Positions 9,045-17,548 of a stretch of 64,000 nucleotides of DNA are shown piece by piece. Position numbers and translations under genes: made by a program. Position 1 is the first letter of the stretch; each line of letters begins with the position of its first letter. The DNA comes from Streptomyces albus subsp. albus (lineage in GTDB: Bacteria; Actinomycetota; Actinomycetes; Streptomycetales; Streptomycetaceae): contig NZ_JODR01000018.1 of assembly GCF_000725885.1 (NCBI RefSeq), positions 261,639 through 325,638 on the forward strand, written 5' to 3'. The notes below the pieces were generated by a model, which was not told where the DNA came from, did no database searches, and was given only the letters and a program-made list of their open reading frames with translations.

Positions 9045-10547
9045 GTGAGCAACGACGTCGTCCAGGACGCCACCCCCCAGCCCGGCGGTGGCGACCGGGT
9101 CGCAGCGCCTTCCCCGCACGGAACGGCCAAGGACGCCGGTGACACCGGCTACAGCAAGGACCTCAAAGCCCGCCACATCAACATGATCGCCATCGGCGGG
9201 GCGATCGGAACCGGTCTCTTCCTCGGCGCCGGCGGGCGCCTCGCCTCGGCGGGCCCCGCGCTCGCCCTCGCCTACGCCGTCTGCGGCCTCTTCGCCTTCT
9301 TCGTCGTCAAGGCGCTGGGCGAACTGGTGCTGCACCGGCCCTCCTCCGGCTCCTTCGTCTCCTACTCGCGGGAGTTCCTCGGCGAGAAGGGCGCCTACGT
9401 CGCCGGCTGGATGTACTTCCTCAACTGGTCCACCACCGGTATCGCGGACATCACCGCCATCGCCCTCTACACCCACTACTGGAGCTTCTTCACCGACATC
9501 CCGCAGTGGGTGCTCGCGCTGATCGCGCTGGCCGTGGTGCTGGCCATCAACATGATCTCGGTGAAGATCTTCGGCGAGCTGGAGTTCTGGTTCGCGGTGA
9601 TCAAGGTGGCCGCACTGGTGATCTTCATGATCATCGGCATCGTGCTGCTGGCCACCCAGCACCCGGTGGACGGCGCCGCCCCGGGCCTGGCCAACCTCAC
9701 CGACCACGGCGGCATCTTCCCCGAGGGTCTGATGCCCGTCGTCATCGTCATGCAGGGCGTCGTCTTCGCCTACTCCTGCGTCGAGCTGGTCGGTGTGACC
9801 GCGGGCGAGACCGCCGAGCCGCACAAGGTGGTCCCCAAGGCCGTCAACGCCATCATGTGGCGCGTCGGCTTCTTCTACGTCGGCTCCGTGGTGCTGCTGG
9901 CGCTGCTGCTGCCGTGGAACCAGTACAAGGACGGCCAGAGCCCCTTCGTGACCGTCCTGTCGAAGCTCGGCGTGGACGGCGCGGGCGACATCATGAACCT
10001 CGTCGTGCTGACCGCCGCCATGTCCAGCCTCAACTCCGGGCTGTACTCCACGGGGCGCATCCTGCGCTCCATGGCCGTGGCCGGGTCCGCGCCGAAGTTC
10101 ACCGCCCGGATGAATTCCAGCCAGGTGCCCTACGGCGGCATCCTGCTGACCTCCGCGGTCTGCGTCGTCGGCGTCGGCCTCAACTACGTGGTGCCCGGCA
10201 AGGCGTTCGAGATCGTGCTGAACATCGCCGCGCTCGGCATCATCAGCACCTGGTGCACGATCATGCTCTGTCACTGGGTGTTCGTGCGCCGGGCCAAGGC
10301 CGGGCTGGTCGAGCGGCCCGCGTTCCGGCTGCCGTTCTCGCCCGTCACCGAGTGGGTGACCATCGCCTTCCTGCTCGGCGTCGTCGCCCTGATGTGGAAC
10401 GACCCCGAGGTGGGACGGCGCACCGTGATGCTCATTCCGCTGATCGCCGTCGCGCTGGTCGCCGGATGGTTCGCAGTGCGCGGCCGGGTCAACGCCGCGG
10501 CGGCCGAACGGGAAGCCGCCGCCGCGGGCGAGCCGGCACGCGAGTGA
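9045..10547 (+). CDS. Amino-acid permease (APC superfamily, AAT family; L-asparagine permease-like)
   Basis: 500 residues with about 12 predicted membrane segments. The N-terminal consensus [21 protein letters not shown] (TM1) and the [18 protein letters not shown] loop are typical of proton-coupled AAT permeases. The [18 protein letters not shown] segment is closest to those usually named asparagine permease. Substrate assignment by family resemblance is tentative. A 45-residue polar N-terminal tail and a short basic/acidic C-tail lie in the cytoplasm. It starts with GTG at 9045 and is transcribed alone, ending at a strong terminator. Confidence 0.85.
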   Translation: MSNDVVQDATPQPGGGDRVAAPSPHGTAKDAGDTGYSKDLKARHINMIAIGGAIGTGLFLGAGGRLASAGPALALAYAVCGLFAFFVVKALGELVLHRPSSGSFVSYSREFLGEKGAYVAGWMYFLNWSTTGIADITAIALYTHYWSFFTDIPQWVLALIALAVVLAINMISVKIFGELEFWFAVIKVAALVIFMIIGIVLLATQHPVDGAAPGLANLTDHGGIFPEGLMPVVIVMQGVVFAYSCVELVGVTAGETAEPHKVVPKAVNAIMWRVGFFYVGSVVLLALLLPWNQYKDGQSPFVTVLSKLGVDGAGDIMNLVVLTAAMSSLNSGLYSTGRILRSMAVAGSAPKFTARMNSSQVPYGGILLTSAVCVVGVGLNYVVPGKAFEIVLNIAALGIISTWCTIMLCHWVFVRRAKAGLVERPAFRLPFSPVTEWVTIAFLLGVVALMWNDPEVGRRTVMLIPLIAVALVAGWFAVRGRVNAAAAEREAAAAGEPARE

Positions 10548-10568
10548 CGAAGCGGACGGCACCCGGAT

Positions 10569-10634
10569 GACGACGTGGGGCCCCGTCCCTCCTCCCGGCT
10601 CTCGCACGGGGAGAGGGCGGGGCCCCACGTCGTC
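10569..10634. terminator. Bidirectional terminator between permease and P450 genes
   Basis: Perfect 17-bp arms (10569-10585 and 10618-10634, outer bases GACGACGTGG/CCACGTCGTC) flank a 32-nt loop. It lies between convergent genes whose stops are at 10547 and 10637. Confidence 0.85.
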
Positions 10635-10636
10635 GG

Positions 10637-11908
10637 TCAGTGCAGGAAGACCGGCAGTTCGTACAGCTCGTTCTGGGTGACCGCCGGCTTGTTGCGCAGC
10701 TCTTCCGGCGCGACGGCCGGCGACAGGGCGGGGTACCGCTCGAAGAGCGCGGGCAGCGCCACCAGGGCCTCCAGCCGGGACAGCGGGGCCCCCGGGCACA
10801 CATGGGGGCCGTGCCCGAAGGAGAGGTGCCGCGTCGGCGTGCGGGTCACATCGAAGTGCCCGGCGTCCGGCCCGTGCTGCCGCTCGTCCCGGCCGATGGC
10901 ACCGTAGGCGATGATCACGGCGTCGCCCTCGCGGATCACCGTGCCGTCCACCTCGACGTCCTCGGTGGCGAACCGGATGAGCACGTGCGTGACGGGCGGG
11001 TCCCAGCGCAGCGTCTCCTCGATCGCCGCCTCCCAGCTCACCTCGCCGGAGCGGACGAGGGCGAGCTGCCCCGGGTGGGTGAGCAGGGCCCGCACGGCGC
11101 TGACGATGAGGCTGATGGTGGTCTCGTGCCCCGCCGTGATCAGCACCTGCACGGTGGCGACGATCTCCTCGTCGCTGAGCGAGTCGCCCTCCTCGGCGGC
11201 GGCCAGCAATGCGCTGGTCAGATCGTCGCCCGGGTTCCGCCGCTTCTCCGCGACGATCGCGGTGAACAGCTCCGCCAGCTCCGCGATGACCGCCTGCACC
11301 TCGGCACCGGGTGTGACGCTGCTGAAGAAGCCGTCGTACAGGGTGCGCAGCCGCGGGATCTGCGCGGTGTCGACGCCCACCAGCTCGCCGATCACGGCCA
11401 TGGGCAGCGGATGGGCGTAGGCGGCCTTGAGATCGACACGCCCCTCGGCGTCCGCCTGCCCGGCCAGGCCGTCGAGGAGCCGGCGGGTGATCTCCTCGAT
11501 GCGCGGACGCATCGCGGCCACCCGGCGGGGAGTGAGGGCCTGCGCGGTGAGCGAGCGCAGCCGGCGGTGCTCGGTCCCGTCGAAGGTGAGCATGCTGGGG
11601 CCGGGGTCGGCCAGCCCGATCAGCGGCCACGTCGAGGGGATCTCCCCCCGCCGCCAGGCGGCCCAGTGCGCGATGTCCTTCACCAGCCGGGTGTCGGTCA
11701 GCAGCCGGCGGGCCTCCGCGTGCCGGGTGACCGCCCACACCGGGACTCCGCCCGGCAGTTCGACGGCGGCCACCGGACCGGCGGCCCGCAACCGGGCGCC
11801 CTCGCCCGCCAGGTCACGGACCAGCGGATCGAGGGCGATCGGCTCGGAGGCGGTGCCGGGCCGGGGACCGGGGTCATCGCCCGAGCCCGTGACGGGGCAC
11901 GGGGTCAC
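10637..11908 (-). CDS. Cytochrome P450 (CYP154-like), second P450 of the conservon
   Basis: 423 residues. The I-helix motif AGHETT, the K-helix E298-T-L-R301 and the heme loop FGHGPHVCPG with Cys371 are all intact, so it should be a functional monooxygenase. Pairing of a normal P450 with a CYP157-like one at the end of a conservon is known in S. coelicolor (CYP154/CYP157 pairs). The substrate is unknown. It starts with GTG at 11908 and overlaps the stop of the upstream P450 by 4 bp (GTGA). The frame is open further upstream, but that part lies inside the upstream P450. Confidence 0.85.
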   Translation of the reverse strand: MTPCPVTGSGDDPGPRPGTASEPIALDPLVRDLAGEGARLRAAGPVAAVELPGGVPVWAVTRHAEARRLLTDTRLVKDIAHWAAWRRGEIPSTWPLIGLADPGPSMLTFDGTEHRRLRSLTAQALTPRRVAAMRPRIEEITRRLLDGLAGQADAEGRVDLKAAYAHPLPMAVIGELVGVDTAQIPRLRTLYDGFFSSVTPGAEVQAVIAELAELFTAIVAEKRRNPGDDLTSALLAAAEEGDSLSDEEIVATVQVLITAGHETTISLIVSAVRALLTHPGQLALVRSGEVSWEAAIEETLRWDPPVTHVLIRFATEDVEVDGTVIREGDAVIIAYGAIGRDERQHGPDAGHFDVTRTPTRHLSFGHGPHVCPGAPLSRLEALVALPALFERYPALSPAVAPEELRNKPAVTQNELYELPVFLH

Positions 11909-13197
11909 CGCAGGCCCCCGGCGGTGCGCGTCGGTGTGGGGGTGAAGCGGACCGGCAGCGACTCCAGGCCGCGCAGGAAAGGCGAGGGCCGCCACACCAG
12001 GGCCTGCGGGCTGACGGCGAGATCCACGTCGGGCAGCCGGTCCACCAGGACCTCGATGCCGGTGCGGGCGATGCCCTCGGCGATGTCCTGCGCCGGGTAG
12101 GGGCAGCGGTGGTCGCCGTGCCCGAAGGAGAGGAAGGCGTTGTTGCCGCTGGTGAACACCGTGCGGTCGGGCCGCACCTGGGGGTCGCCGTTGGCCGCGG
12201 CGAAGCTGAGCATCAGCAGATCACCGGCGGCGATGTGACGGCCGGCGATCTGGGTGTCGCGGGTCGCCCACCGGCCGGCGATGTTCTGGCAGGGGGTGTC
12301 CTCCCACAGCACCTCGTTCATGGCCTCGGCCACGCTGTGCCGCCCGCCGGACAGGGAGGCGGCGAACCGGTCGTCGGTGAGCATCAGCCGCAGCGAGTTG
12401 CCGATCCAGTCGGCGGTCGGCTGGTGGCCCGCGATGATGTTGACCATCATGTCCTCGACGATCTCCTCGAAGGAGAACCCGTCGGCGAAGTCGTGGTGCA
12501 GCATGCGGGAGGCCACCCCGGCGGCCGGGTTCGTACGCCGTGAGGCCAGCAGCGTGCTCATGGCCGCCTTGACCGTGTCGCGGCCCGCCAGCGCGCCCTC
12601 GCCGCCGTCCACCAGATCGTTGATGCTCGGCACCAGGTCGTGGCCCTCCTTGTCGGAGAAGCCGTAGAGCCGGGCCAGCACCAGCGCGGGCAGCACCTTG
12701 GCGTACTCCGCGATCAGATCGGCCGAGCCGCGTCCGCACAGCTCGTCGATCAGCCGGTCCGCGAACTGTTCGGCGTGGGCGCGCAGTTCGAACTGGTCCA
12801 CGGCGGCCAGGGCCTCGCTCACCAGCGCCGAGCGCCGTTGGTGCCGCTCGCCCACGGTGTAGAGGATGGACGGCTGTTTGCCGACCATCGGCAGCAGCGG
12901 CCAGTCGTCGGGGATGTTGGGCCACTGGTTCCACAGCCCCGAGTCGCGGCTGAAGAGCACCGGATCGGAGCTGATCTGGTGCAGTTCCCGGTAGCCGAGC
13001 ACCAGCCAGCAGGGCACGTCGCCGGGCAGGACGACCGGGGCGAGCGGGCCGTGCTGCTCGTACATCTCGCGGTACAGGCGGGCGCGGTCGTCGTTCTGGA
13101 AGCGCGGCCCGAGCAGGGGCATGGCCTCGTCGGACGGGTGCGCGGGGCAGCCGGGCGGCGGAGCGGAGGGCGAGGTGTGGTGCTGAGCCGATGTCAC
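11905..13197 (-). CDS. Cytochrome P450 lacking the ExxR motif (CYP157-like), first P450 of the conservon
   Basis: 430 residues. The heme-binding loop FGHGDHRCPYP with Cys365 is present. The K-helix position that is almost invariant in P450s as E-x-x-R reads E295-V-L-W298. Loss of ExxR is the published peculiarity of the CYP157 family of Streptomyces, in which only the Cys is absolutely conserved. The I-helix segment AGHQPTADW also departs from the usual AGxET. The GTG start at 13197 overlaps the GTPase stop (GTGA). A structural or partner role beside the second P450 is possible; catalytic competence is unclear. Confidence 0.85.
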   Translation of the reverse strand: MTSAQHHTSPSAPPPGCPAHPSDEAMPLLGPRFQNDDRARLYREMYEQHGPLAPVVLPGDVPCWLVLGYRELHQISSDPVLFSRDSGLWNQWPNIPDDWPLLPMVGKQPSILYTVGERHQRRSALVSEALAAVDQFELRAHAEQFADRLIDELCGRGSADLIAEYAKVLPALVLARLYGFSDKEGHDLVPSINDLVDGGEGALAGRDTVKAAMSTLLASRRTNPAAGVASRMLHHDFADGFSFEEIVEDMMVNIIAGHQPTADWIGNSLRLMLTDDRFAASLSGGRHSVAEAMNEVLWEDTPCQNIAGRWATRDTQIAGRHIAAGDLLMLSFAAANGDPQVRPDRTVFTSGNNAFLSFGHGDHRCPYPAQDIAEGIARTGIEVLVDRLPDVDLAVSPQALVWRPSPFLRGLESLPVRFTPTPTRTAGGLR

Positions 13198-13829
13198 GGG
13201 GTGCTCTCCAGGCGCGCGGTGGAGATGTCGTACAGGTGGTGGACGAGCGCGAGGAGGACTTCCTTGCTCGACTCGCGGGAGCGGGCGTCGCACTCGACCA
13301 GCGGCACGTCGTCGGGCAGGTCGAGGGCTTCCCGCACCTGCTCGGCGGTGTGCCGGGGGCCGCCGAAATCGTTGCGCGCGACGATGAACGGGGTGCCGTG
13401 CGCCTCCAGCCGGTCGATCGCGTACCAGCAGTCCTCCAGCCGCCGGGTGTCCACCAGGACGACGGCGCCCAGGGTGCCGGCGAAGAGCCGGTCCCACAGG
13501 AACCAGAACCTCTCCTGCCCCGGCGCCCCGAACAGGTACAGCACCGTCTCGTCGTTGAGGCTGATCCGGCCGAAGTCGAAGGCGATGGTCGTGGTCGTCT
13601 TGCCCTGGACGCCCCACAGGTCGTCGACGCCCTCGCCGGCGCGGGTCATCGTCTCCTCGGTGTTCAGCGGACGGATGTCGCTGACCGCCCGGACCATGGT
13701 GGTCTTGCCGACACCGAAACCGCCGACGATGACGATCTTCAGTCCCTGCGCGGCCGTGCTGAGCAACGGAGGACGGGCCGAGGCGTCGGCGGTCGCCACC
13801 GGGTTCGCTTCAGATGTTGCGGAGTCCAA
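13194..13829 (-). CDS. cvnD: Conservon small GTPase-like ATP/GTP-binding protein (CvnD)
   Basis: 211 residues. The P-loop GGFGVGKTT lies at about 36-44. The switch II-like segment reads FGAPGQERF, replacing the usual DxxGQ, and the base-recognition loop ARNDF replaces NKxD, as in other CvnD proteins. Conservons encode a membrane-associated complex of sensor-kinase-like CvnA, roadblock CvnB, DUF742 CvnC and GTPase CvnD, likened to eukaryotic G-protein-coupled signalling. The ATG at 13829 lies inside cvnC (20-bp overlap). Confidence 0.88.
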   Translation of the reverse strand: MDSATSEANPVATADASARPPLLSTAAQGLKIVIVGGFGVGKTTMVRAVSDIRPLNTEETMTRAGEGVDDLWGVQGKTTTTIAFDFGRISLNDETVLYLFGAPGQERFWFLWDRLFAGTLGAVVLVDTRRLEDCWYAIDRLEAHGTPFIVARNDFGGPRHTAEQVREALDLPDDVPLVECDARSRESSKEVLLALVHHLYDISTARLESTP

Positions 13830-14172
13830 CGAGCACCTGCTTCAGGATGTCGGGGTCGGGCAGTGCGTCAGCGGTCTGTGCCCGCCGCGGATGGCGGGCG
13901 GTGATCTTCCCCTGGACGAGCAGGTCGCCCAGCAGGATGCGGACGACGCTCACCGGCAGTCCCAGGTCGGAAGCCAGTTCCACGACCGCCGTGGGAAAAC
14001 GGCAGATCCGCAGGATCGCGGCGTGCTCCGACTGCATGCCGGGCACCGGAGCGCTCTCACTGACCACGAGTGTCACCAGGTCGAACGTCTCCGCCCCGGC
14101 CACGGAACGGCTGCGTCCACCGGTCACGGTGTACAGCCGGTCCGGGTTCTCGTCCCGGCCCGGCCGCGTCAT
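13810..14172 (-). CDS. cvnC: DUF742 family protein (CvnC)
   Basis: 120 residues with the DUF742 signature RLYTVTGGRS near the N-terminus, an EHAAILRIC segment and a winged-helix-like C-terminal half (SVVRILLGDLLVQGKI). CvnC is one of the four fixed conservon members and interacts with the others in S. coelicolor; its biochemical role is not settled. Its ATG at 14172 overlaps the cvnB stop by 4 bp. Confidence 0.88.
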   Translation of the reverse strand: MTRPGRDENPDRLYTVTGGRSRSVAGAETFDLVTLVVSESAPVPGMQSEHAAILRICRFPTAVVELASDLGLPVSVVRILLGDLLVQGKITARHPRRAQTADALPDPDILKQVLVGLRNI

Positions 14173-14597
14173 GCCGATCCGTCTCCGCGCCCGTCGTCCG
14201 CGGCCGGCCGGCGGGGCGGGGCGCTGAGGTGTTCGCTGAGCTGCTCGACCAGTTCGTTCATGTTGTGGCCGATCAGCCCCACGTCGGAGTCCTCGTCGGC
14301 GATGACCGCCAGGTGCGCGCCGTCACCGGCCTCCACGACGAAGAGGATGCCGCCGTAGAACTCCGCCATGGCCTGGCGTACGCCGCCGTCGCCGTCGCCG
14401 AACTCCACGGAGGCGCCGTGCGAGAGGCTCTGGATGCCCGCCGAGATGGCGGCGAGCTGGTCGGCCTGGTCGACGGAGAGCTCCGGGGTGCGGCACAGCT
14501 TGAGGCCGTCCCGGGAGAGCACGAGGGCGTGCCGGGCGCCGGGAGTGCGCTCCAGCAGGTTCTCCAGCAGCCAGTCGAGCTTGCTGTCAGTGATCAT
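14169..14597 (-). CDS. cvnB: Roadblock/LC7 domain protein (CvnB)
   Basis: 142 residues with a single roadblock/LC7 fold (about 8-110): LLENLLERTPGARHALVLSRDG at the start and FVVEAGDGAHLAVIAD in the central strand. By analogy with MglB and dynein light chains it should regulate the CvnD GTPase. The C-tail is charged and Pro-rich. ATGA overlaps join it to both cvnA and cvnC. Confidence 0.88.
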   Translation of the reverse strand: MITDSKLDWLLENLLERTPGARHALVLSRDGLKLCRTPELSVDQADQLAAISAGIQSLSHGASVEFGDGDGGVRQAMAEFYGGILFVVEAGDGAHLAVIADEDSDVGLIGHNMNELVEQLSEHLSAPPRRPAADDGRGDGSA

Positions 14598-16300
14598 TCG
14601 GTGTCGTCCTCCGAGAGGGAAGAGGAGCGGTCGGGGGAGGAGGCGGGGGCAGCGGGGTGGGTGCCCGTGTCTCCGGACGAGGCCGTGCCCCGTACGGCCC
14701 TCCGGAAGTCGCCGAACCGGGCGCCGGAGGGACGCTTGCGGCGGGGGGCGGGGGTCTCGTCGTCCTGCGCCGGGCCCTCGGCGGTACCGTCCCCGCGGCC
14801 GGATGCAGCGGCGGTGGAGGAGGCGGGGGAGGCGGAGGAGGTGCCGGTGCGCGAGGCGGTCGCCCGGGCCACTGCCGCCAGCGTCTGGCCGCGCCGCCGC
14901 TTGGGCAGTCCGCTGGCGATGTACTCCTGGGGCGGCGGCGCCACCGCGGGCCGCTCGCCGGTCCTGGGGCCGTCGGACTCGCGGGCGGGCCCCTCGTGGC
15001 TCCCGCTCCCCGGCCGCGCGGCCGGCTCGGCCTCGGGCTGCCGGGTGTGCTCGGCCGTGTGCGCGGTGTCGTGCGGCAGGCCGGGGGCGCTGGTCAGCCG
15101 GCCGCGCGCGGAGGCGGCGGCCGGCCGCGGGGCGGGTGTGGGCGCGGTGACGCGCTCCCTGTCGCGCGGCTCGGTGACCAGTTCGCGGGGGATGCGCATG
15201 AGCACGCCGGTGCCGCCGTGCGCGGAGGGCCGGAAGGAGACGGACAGTCCGTGCTTGCGGGCCAGGCGGCCGACCACGGCGAGCCCGAGCCGGGTGCCGG
15301 AGAGGGCGGTCAGGTCGCTCTGTTCGCCGGTGACGGCCTGCTGGGCGCGGCGCAGCGCCAGCTCGCCCATCACCAGACCGCCGTCCTCGACGGTGATGAC
15401 GATGCCGGCCGCGACCTCCTCGACGTAGACGTGCACCTCGGAGGTGGGCGGCGAGAAGTTCGCCGCGTTGTCCATCAGTTCGGCCAGTGCGTGCATGACG
15501 CCCTCGGCGGCGTGCCCGGCGATGGCGGCCTCGCTCGTCGAGTGCAGCCGGACCCGCTGGTAGCCGCTGATACGGCCCATGGCGCCGCGCAGGATCGACT
15601 CCATGACGATCGGCTTGGCCCAGCGGCGGCCCGAACGGGCACCGGTGAGCACGGCGATGGAGTCGGCGATGCGGCCTGTCTGCGCCGTCCTGTGGTCCAG
15701 GTGCAGCAGGTCGGCCAGCACGTCCTCGTCGGCGTGCCGGTGCTCCATCTCCCGCAGGTCGGCGGCCATGCTGGTGGCCAGGGCCTGCACGCGGCCGGCC
15801 GCGTTGGCGCAGGCGGAGAGTGCCGCGGCCCGCATGCTCTCGCCCTTGTGCACCTCGCGCGCCAGGGTGACCAGGACCCGGCGCTGCATCTCGTTCGTCA
15901 CCGAGGGGGCCTCGGCCAGCGCGGTCTCCGCGGAGCCGCCGTTGCGCAGCCGGTCGACGACGTCGGGTACGACCACGTCGGCGAAGTAGGCGTCGGCCGT
16001 GTCCCGTTCCGCGTGCCGTGCCCGGCAGTCCGTCAGCGCGGCGCGCAGCCGGCGGCCGGTCAGCACGGCGCGGGCGGCCACGGTGACCGCCGCGCACAGC
16101 ACCACACCCGCCGCGCCACTGCCCCAGGCGACGGCGGTACGGGCCGAGGCGCCGGCGGCGTGGACGGCGCCCAGCCACGCGACGGCGACGACCGCGGCGC
16201 AGACCAGCAGGGCGAGGGCGGTACCGGTGGCGGTCCCGCCTCCCGCAACCGGCCGAGGCGCGCCCGCGGCAGGCTGCGGTGGTATCTCGGGGGAGGTCAT
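14594..16300 (-). CDS. cvnA: Conservon sensor-like protein with HATPase domain (CvnA)
   Basis: 568 residues. Two N-terminal membrane helices (about 24-47 and 56-80) are followed by a helical region, an HATPase_c domain at about 270-400 (N-box ELMDNAANFSPP, then EDGGLVMGE and GTRLGLAVVGRLA) and a roughly 160-residue disordered Ala/Pro/Ser/Arg-rich tail. There is no classical phospho-acceptor His box, as in other CvnA proteins. The ATG at 16300 was preferred over the TTG one codon earlier; AGGA lies 8 bp upstream. Confidence 0.88.
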   Translation of the reverse strand: MTSPEIPPQPAAGAPRPVAGGGTATGTALALLVCAAVVAVAWLGAVHAAGASARTAVAWGSGAAGVVLCAAVTVAARAVLTGRRLRAALTDCRARHAERDTADAYFADVVVPDVVDRLRNGGSAETALAEAPSVTNEMQRRVLVTLAREVHKGESMRAAALSACANAAGRVQALATSMAADLREMEHRHADEDVLADLLHLDHRTAQTGRIADSIAVLTGARSGRRWAKPIVMESILRGAMGRISGYQRVRLHSTSEAAIAGHAAEGVMHALAELMDNAANFSPPTSEVHVYVEEVAAGIVITVEDGGLVMGELALRRAQQAVTGEQSDLTALSGTRLGLAVVGRLARKHGLSVSFRPSAHGGTGVLMRIPRELVTEPRDRERVTAPTPAPRPAAASARGRLTSAPGLPHDTAHTAEHTRQPEAEPAARPGSGSHEGPARESDGPRTGERPAVAPPPQEYIASGLPKRRRGQTLAAVARATASRTGTSSASPASSTAAASGRGDGTAEGPAQDDETPAPRRKRPSGARFGDFRRAVRGTASSGDTGTHPAAPASSPDRSSSLSEDDTE

Positions 16301-16373
16301 CAATCAGGTCCTAGGGGGACGGAACCGGGCAGAGGCGAGAGCTGAGCCGCAGCCCTCTGATCAACGTCGCACC

Positions 16374-16426
16374 AATATAAGTCAGTTAGTGATCACGGAA
16401 TAACCATGGGGTGTTCCGCTTCGGAA
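16374..16426 (-). promoter_or_regulatory. AT-rich promoter region and palindrome upstream of cvnA
   Basis: TATATT on the minus strand (16374-16379) sits in the only AT-rich patch of the region, about 75 bp before cvnA. Just upstream is a perfect inverted repeat TTCCG-CTT-CGGAA (16414-16426). It could be the operator of the conservon promoter. Confidence 0.4.
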
Positions 16427-16533
16427 GTGCCCGGAATCTTTCCCTCCACTTGGCCCGCGACCTGCTCCCCCCGGGGCGAGCGGCACCCCGCGAAGGGGGG
16501 CATCATGAAGGGGTGAAGGCAGGTGAGAGGACT

Positions 16534-17388
16534 GTGCGCAAGGACCCGGAGCCCCCGCCGCCGGGCGGCATCCTGTGGGACGTCGCCGGGGACGTCCGCG
16601 TACTGCTCAGCCTGCCCTCCGCGCTGACCATGCAGGTCGCACACCCCGCCGTCGGCGCCGGCGTCGACCAGCACTCCGTCTTCCGCACCGACCCCTGGGG
16701 GCGGGGCGAACGGTCCGTGCGCAGCGTGCTGCTGTGGGTGTACGGCGGCGCGGACGCGGTCGCGGAGGGGCGCAGGCTGCGCAGGCTGCACAAGACGATC
16801 CAGGGCGTCGACGCCTACGGGCAGCGCTACCACGCGCTCACCCCCGCCTACTACGCGTGGGTGCACGCCACCGGCTTCCCCTCCCTGCGCTACGCCCGCC
16901 GCTATCTGGACCGCCACCCCTACACGCCCGCACAGGAGCGCCGGCTGTACGCCGAGTGGCTCCAGGTGGGCCGGGTGCTGGGCATCCACGACCGCGACAT
17001 GCCGCAGACGCCGGAGGAGTTCTGGCCCTACTGGCACCGGATGCTGGCCGAGACGATAGAGCCGACGGCCGTCGCCCGGGAACTGGCCGCCTACAACCCC
17101 GGCATCCCGCCGCCGCCCTACGGGCCGCGGCCGGTCCGGCTGGTGCTGCGGGTGCTGTGGCCGCTGCTGGTGCCCGGACTCGCCCGGTTCCGGCGGTTCA
17201 TGACGATCGGACTGATGCCGCCGGAGGCCCGCCGGGCGCTGCGGCTGCCGTGGACACCCCGTCAGGAGAGGCGGCTGCGGCTGGTGGGGCGGGTGGTGGC
17301 CAACATCGTCCCGCTGCTGCCCGAACGGCTGCGCTATCTGCCGTATGCGCGCCGGGCCCGCGCACAGCGCACCCCGGCGCGGCACTGA
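16534..17388 (+). CDS. Oxygenase MpaB / DUF2236 family protein
   Basis: 284 residues. The family hallmark block MQVAHPAVGAGVDQHS is near residue 30, followed by DPWGR, the KTIQGVDAYGQRYHALTPA segment and a WPYW motif. Members bind heme b (latex-clearing protein and MpaB are the characterised relatives) and act as oxygenases; the substrate here is unknown. The GTG at 16534 has GAGAGG 4 bp upstream; GTG 16513 would add 7 residues. It is divergent from the conservon and ends at a 16-bp-arm terminator. Confidence 0.75.
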   Translation: MRKDPEPPPPGGILWDVAGDVRVLLSLPSALTMQVAHPAVGAGVDQHSVFRTDPWGRGERSVRSVLLWVYGGADAVAEGRRLRRLHKTIQGVDAYGQRYHALTPAYYAWVHATGFPSLRYARRYLDRHPYTPAQERRLYAEWLQVGRVLGIHDRDMPQTPEEFWPYWHRMLAETIEPTAVARELAAYNPGIPPPPYGPRPVRLVLRVLWPLLVPGLARFRRFMTIGLMPPEARRALRLPWTPRQERRLRLVGRVVANIVPLLPERLRYLPYARRARAQRTPARH

Positions 17389-17456
17389 ACCCCCTCCCGG
17401 GCGGTGCGCCAGCCCGTCCGCAGCTAGCCCCGTCCGGGGCGCCGGTCCGGCAGCGC

Positions 17457-17494
17457 GGCGGCCCGCACCCTCGGGCCGGAGGGTGCGGGCCGCC
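17457..17494. terminator. Bidirectional terminator, mpaB-like / M1 peptidase
   Basis: Perfect 16-bp inverted repeat (17457-17472 with 17479-17494, loop of 6 nt) in the 160-bp gap between convergent genes. Confidence 0.85.
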
Positions 17495-17548
17495 TGCCAC
17501 GGACCTTCGGGGCCGCTCCGCCTGCGGGCGGGCCGCCGCGGTGGCCGC

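Noticed and set aside
9039..11738. Long minus-strand frame crossing the permease and P450 genes
   Set aside because: It is a shadow frame in high-GC sequence that crosses a strong terminator.
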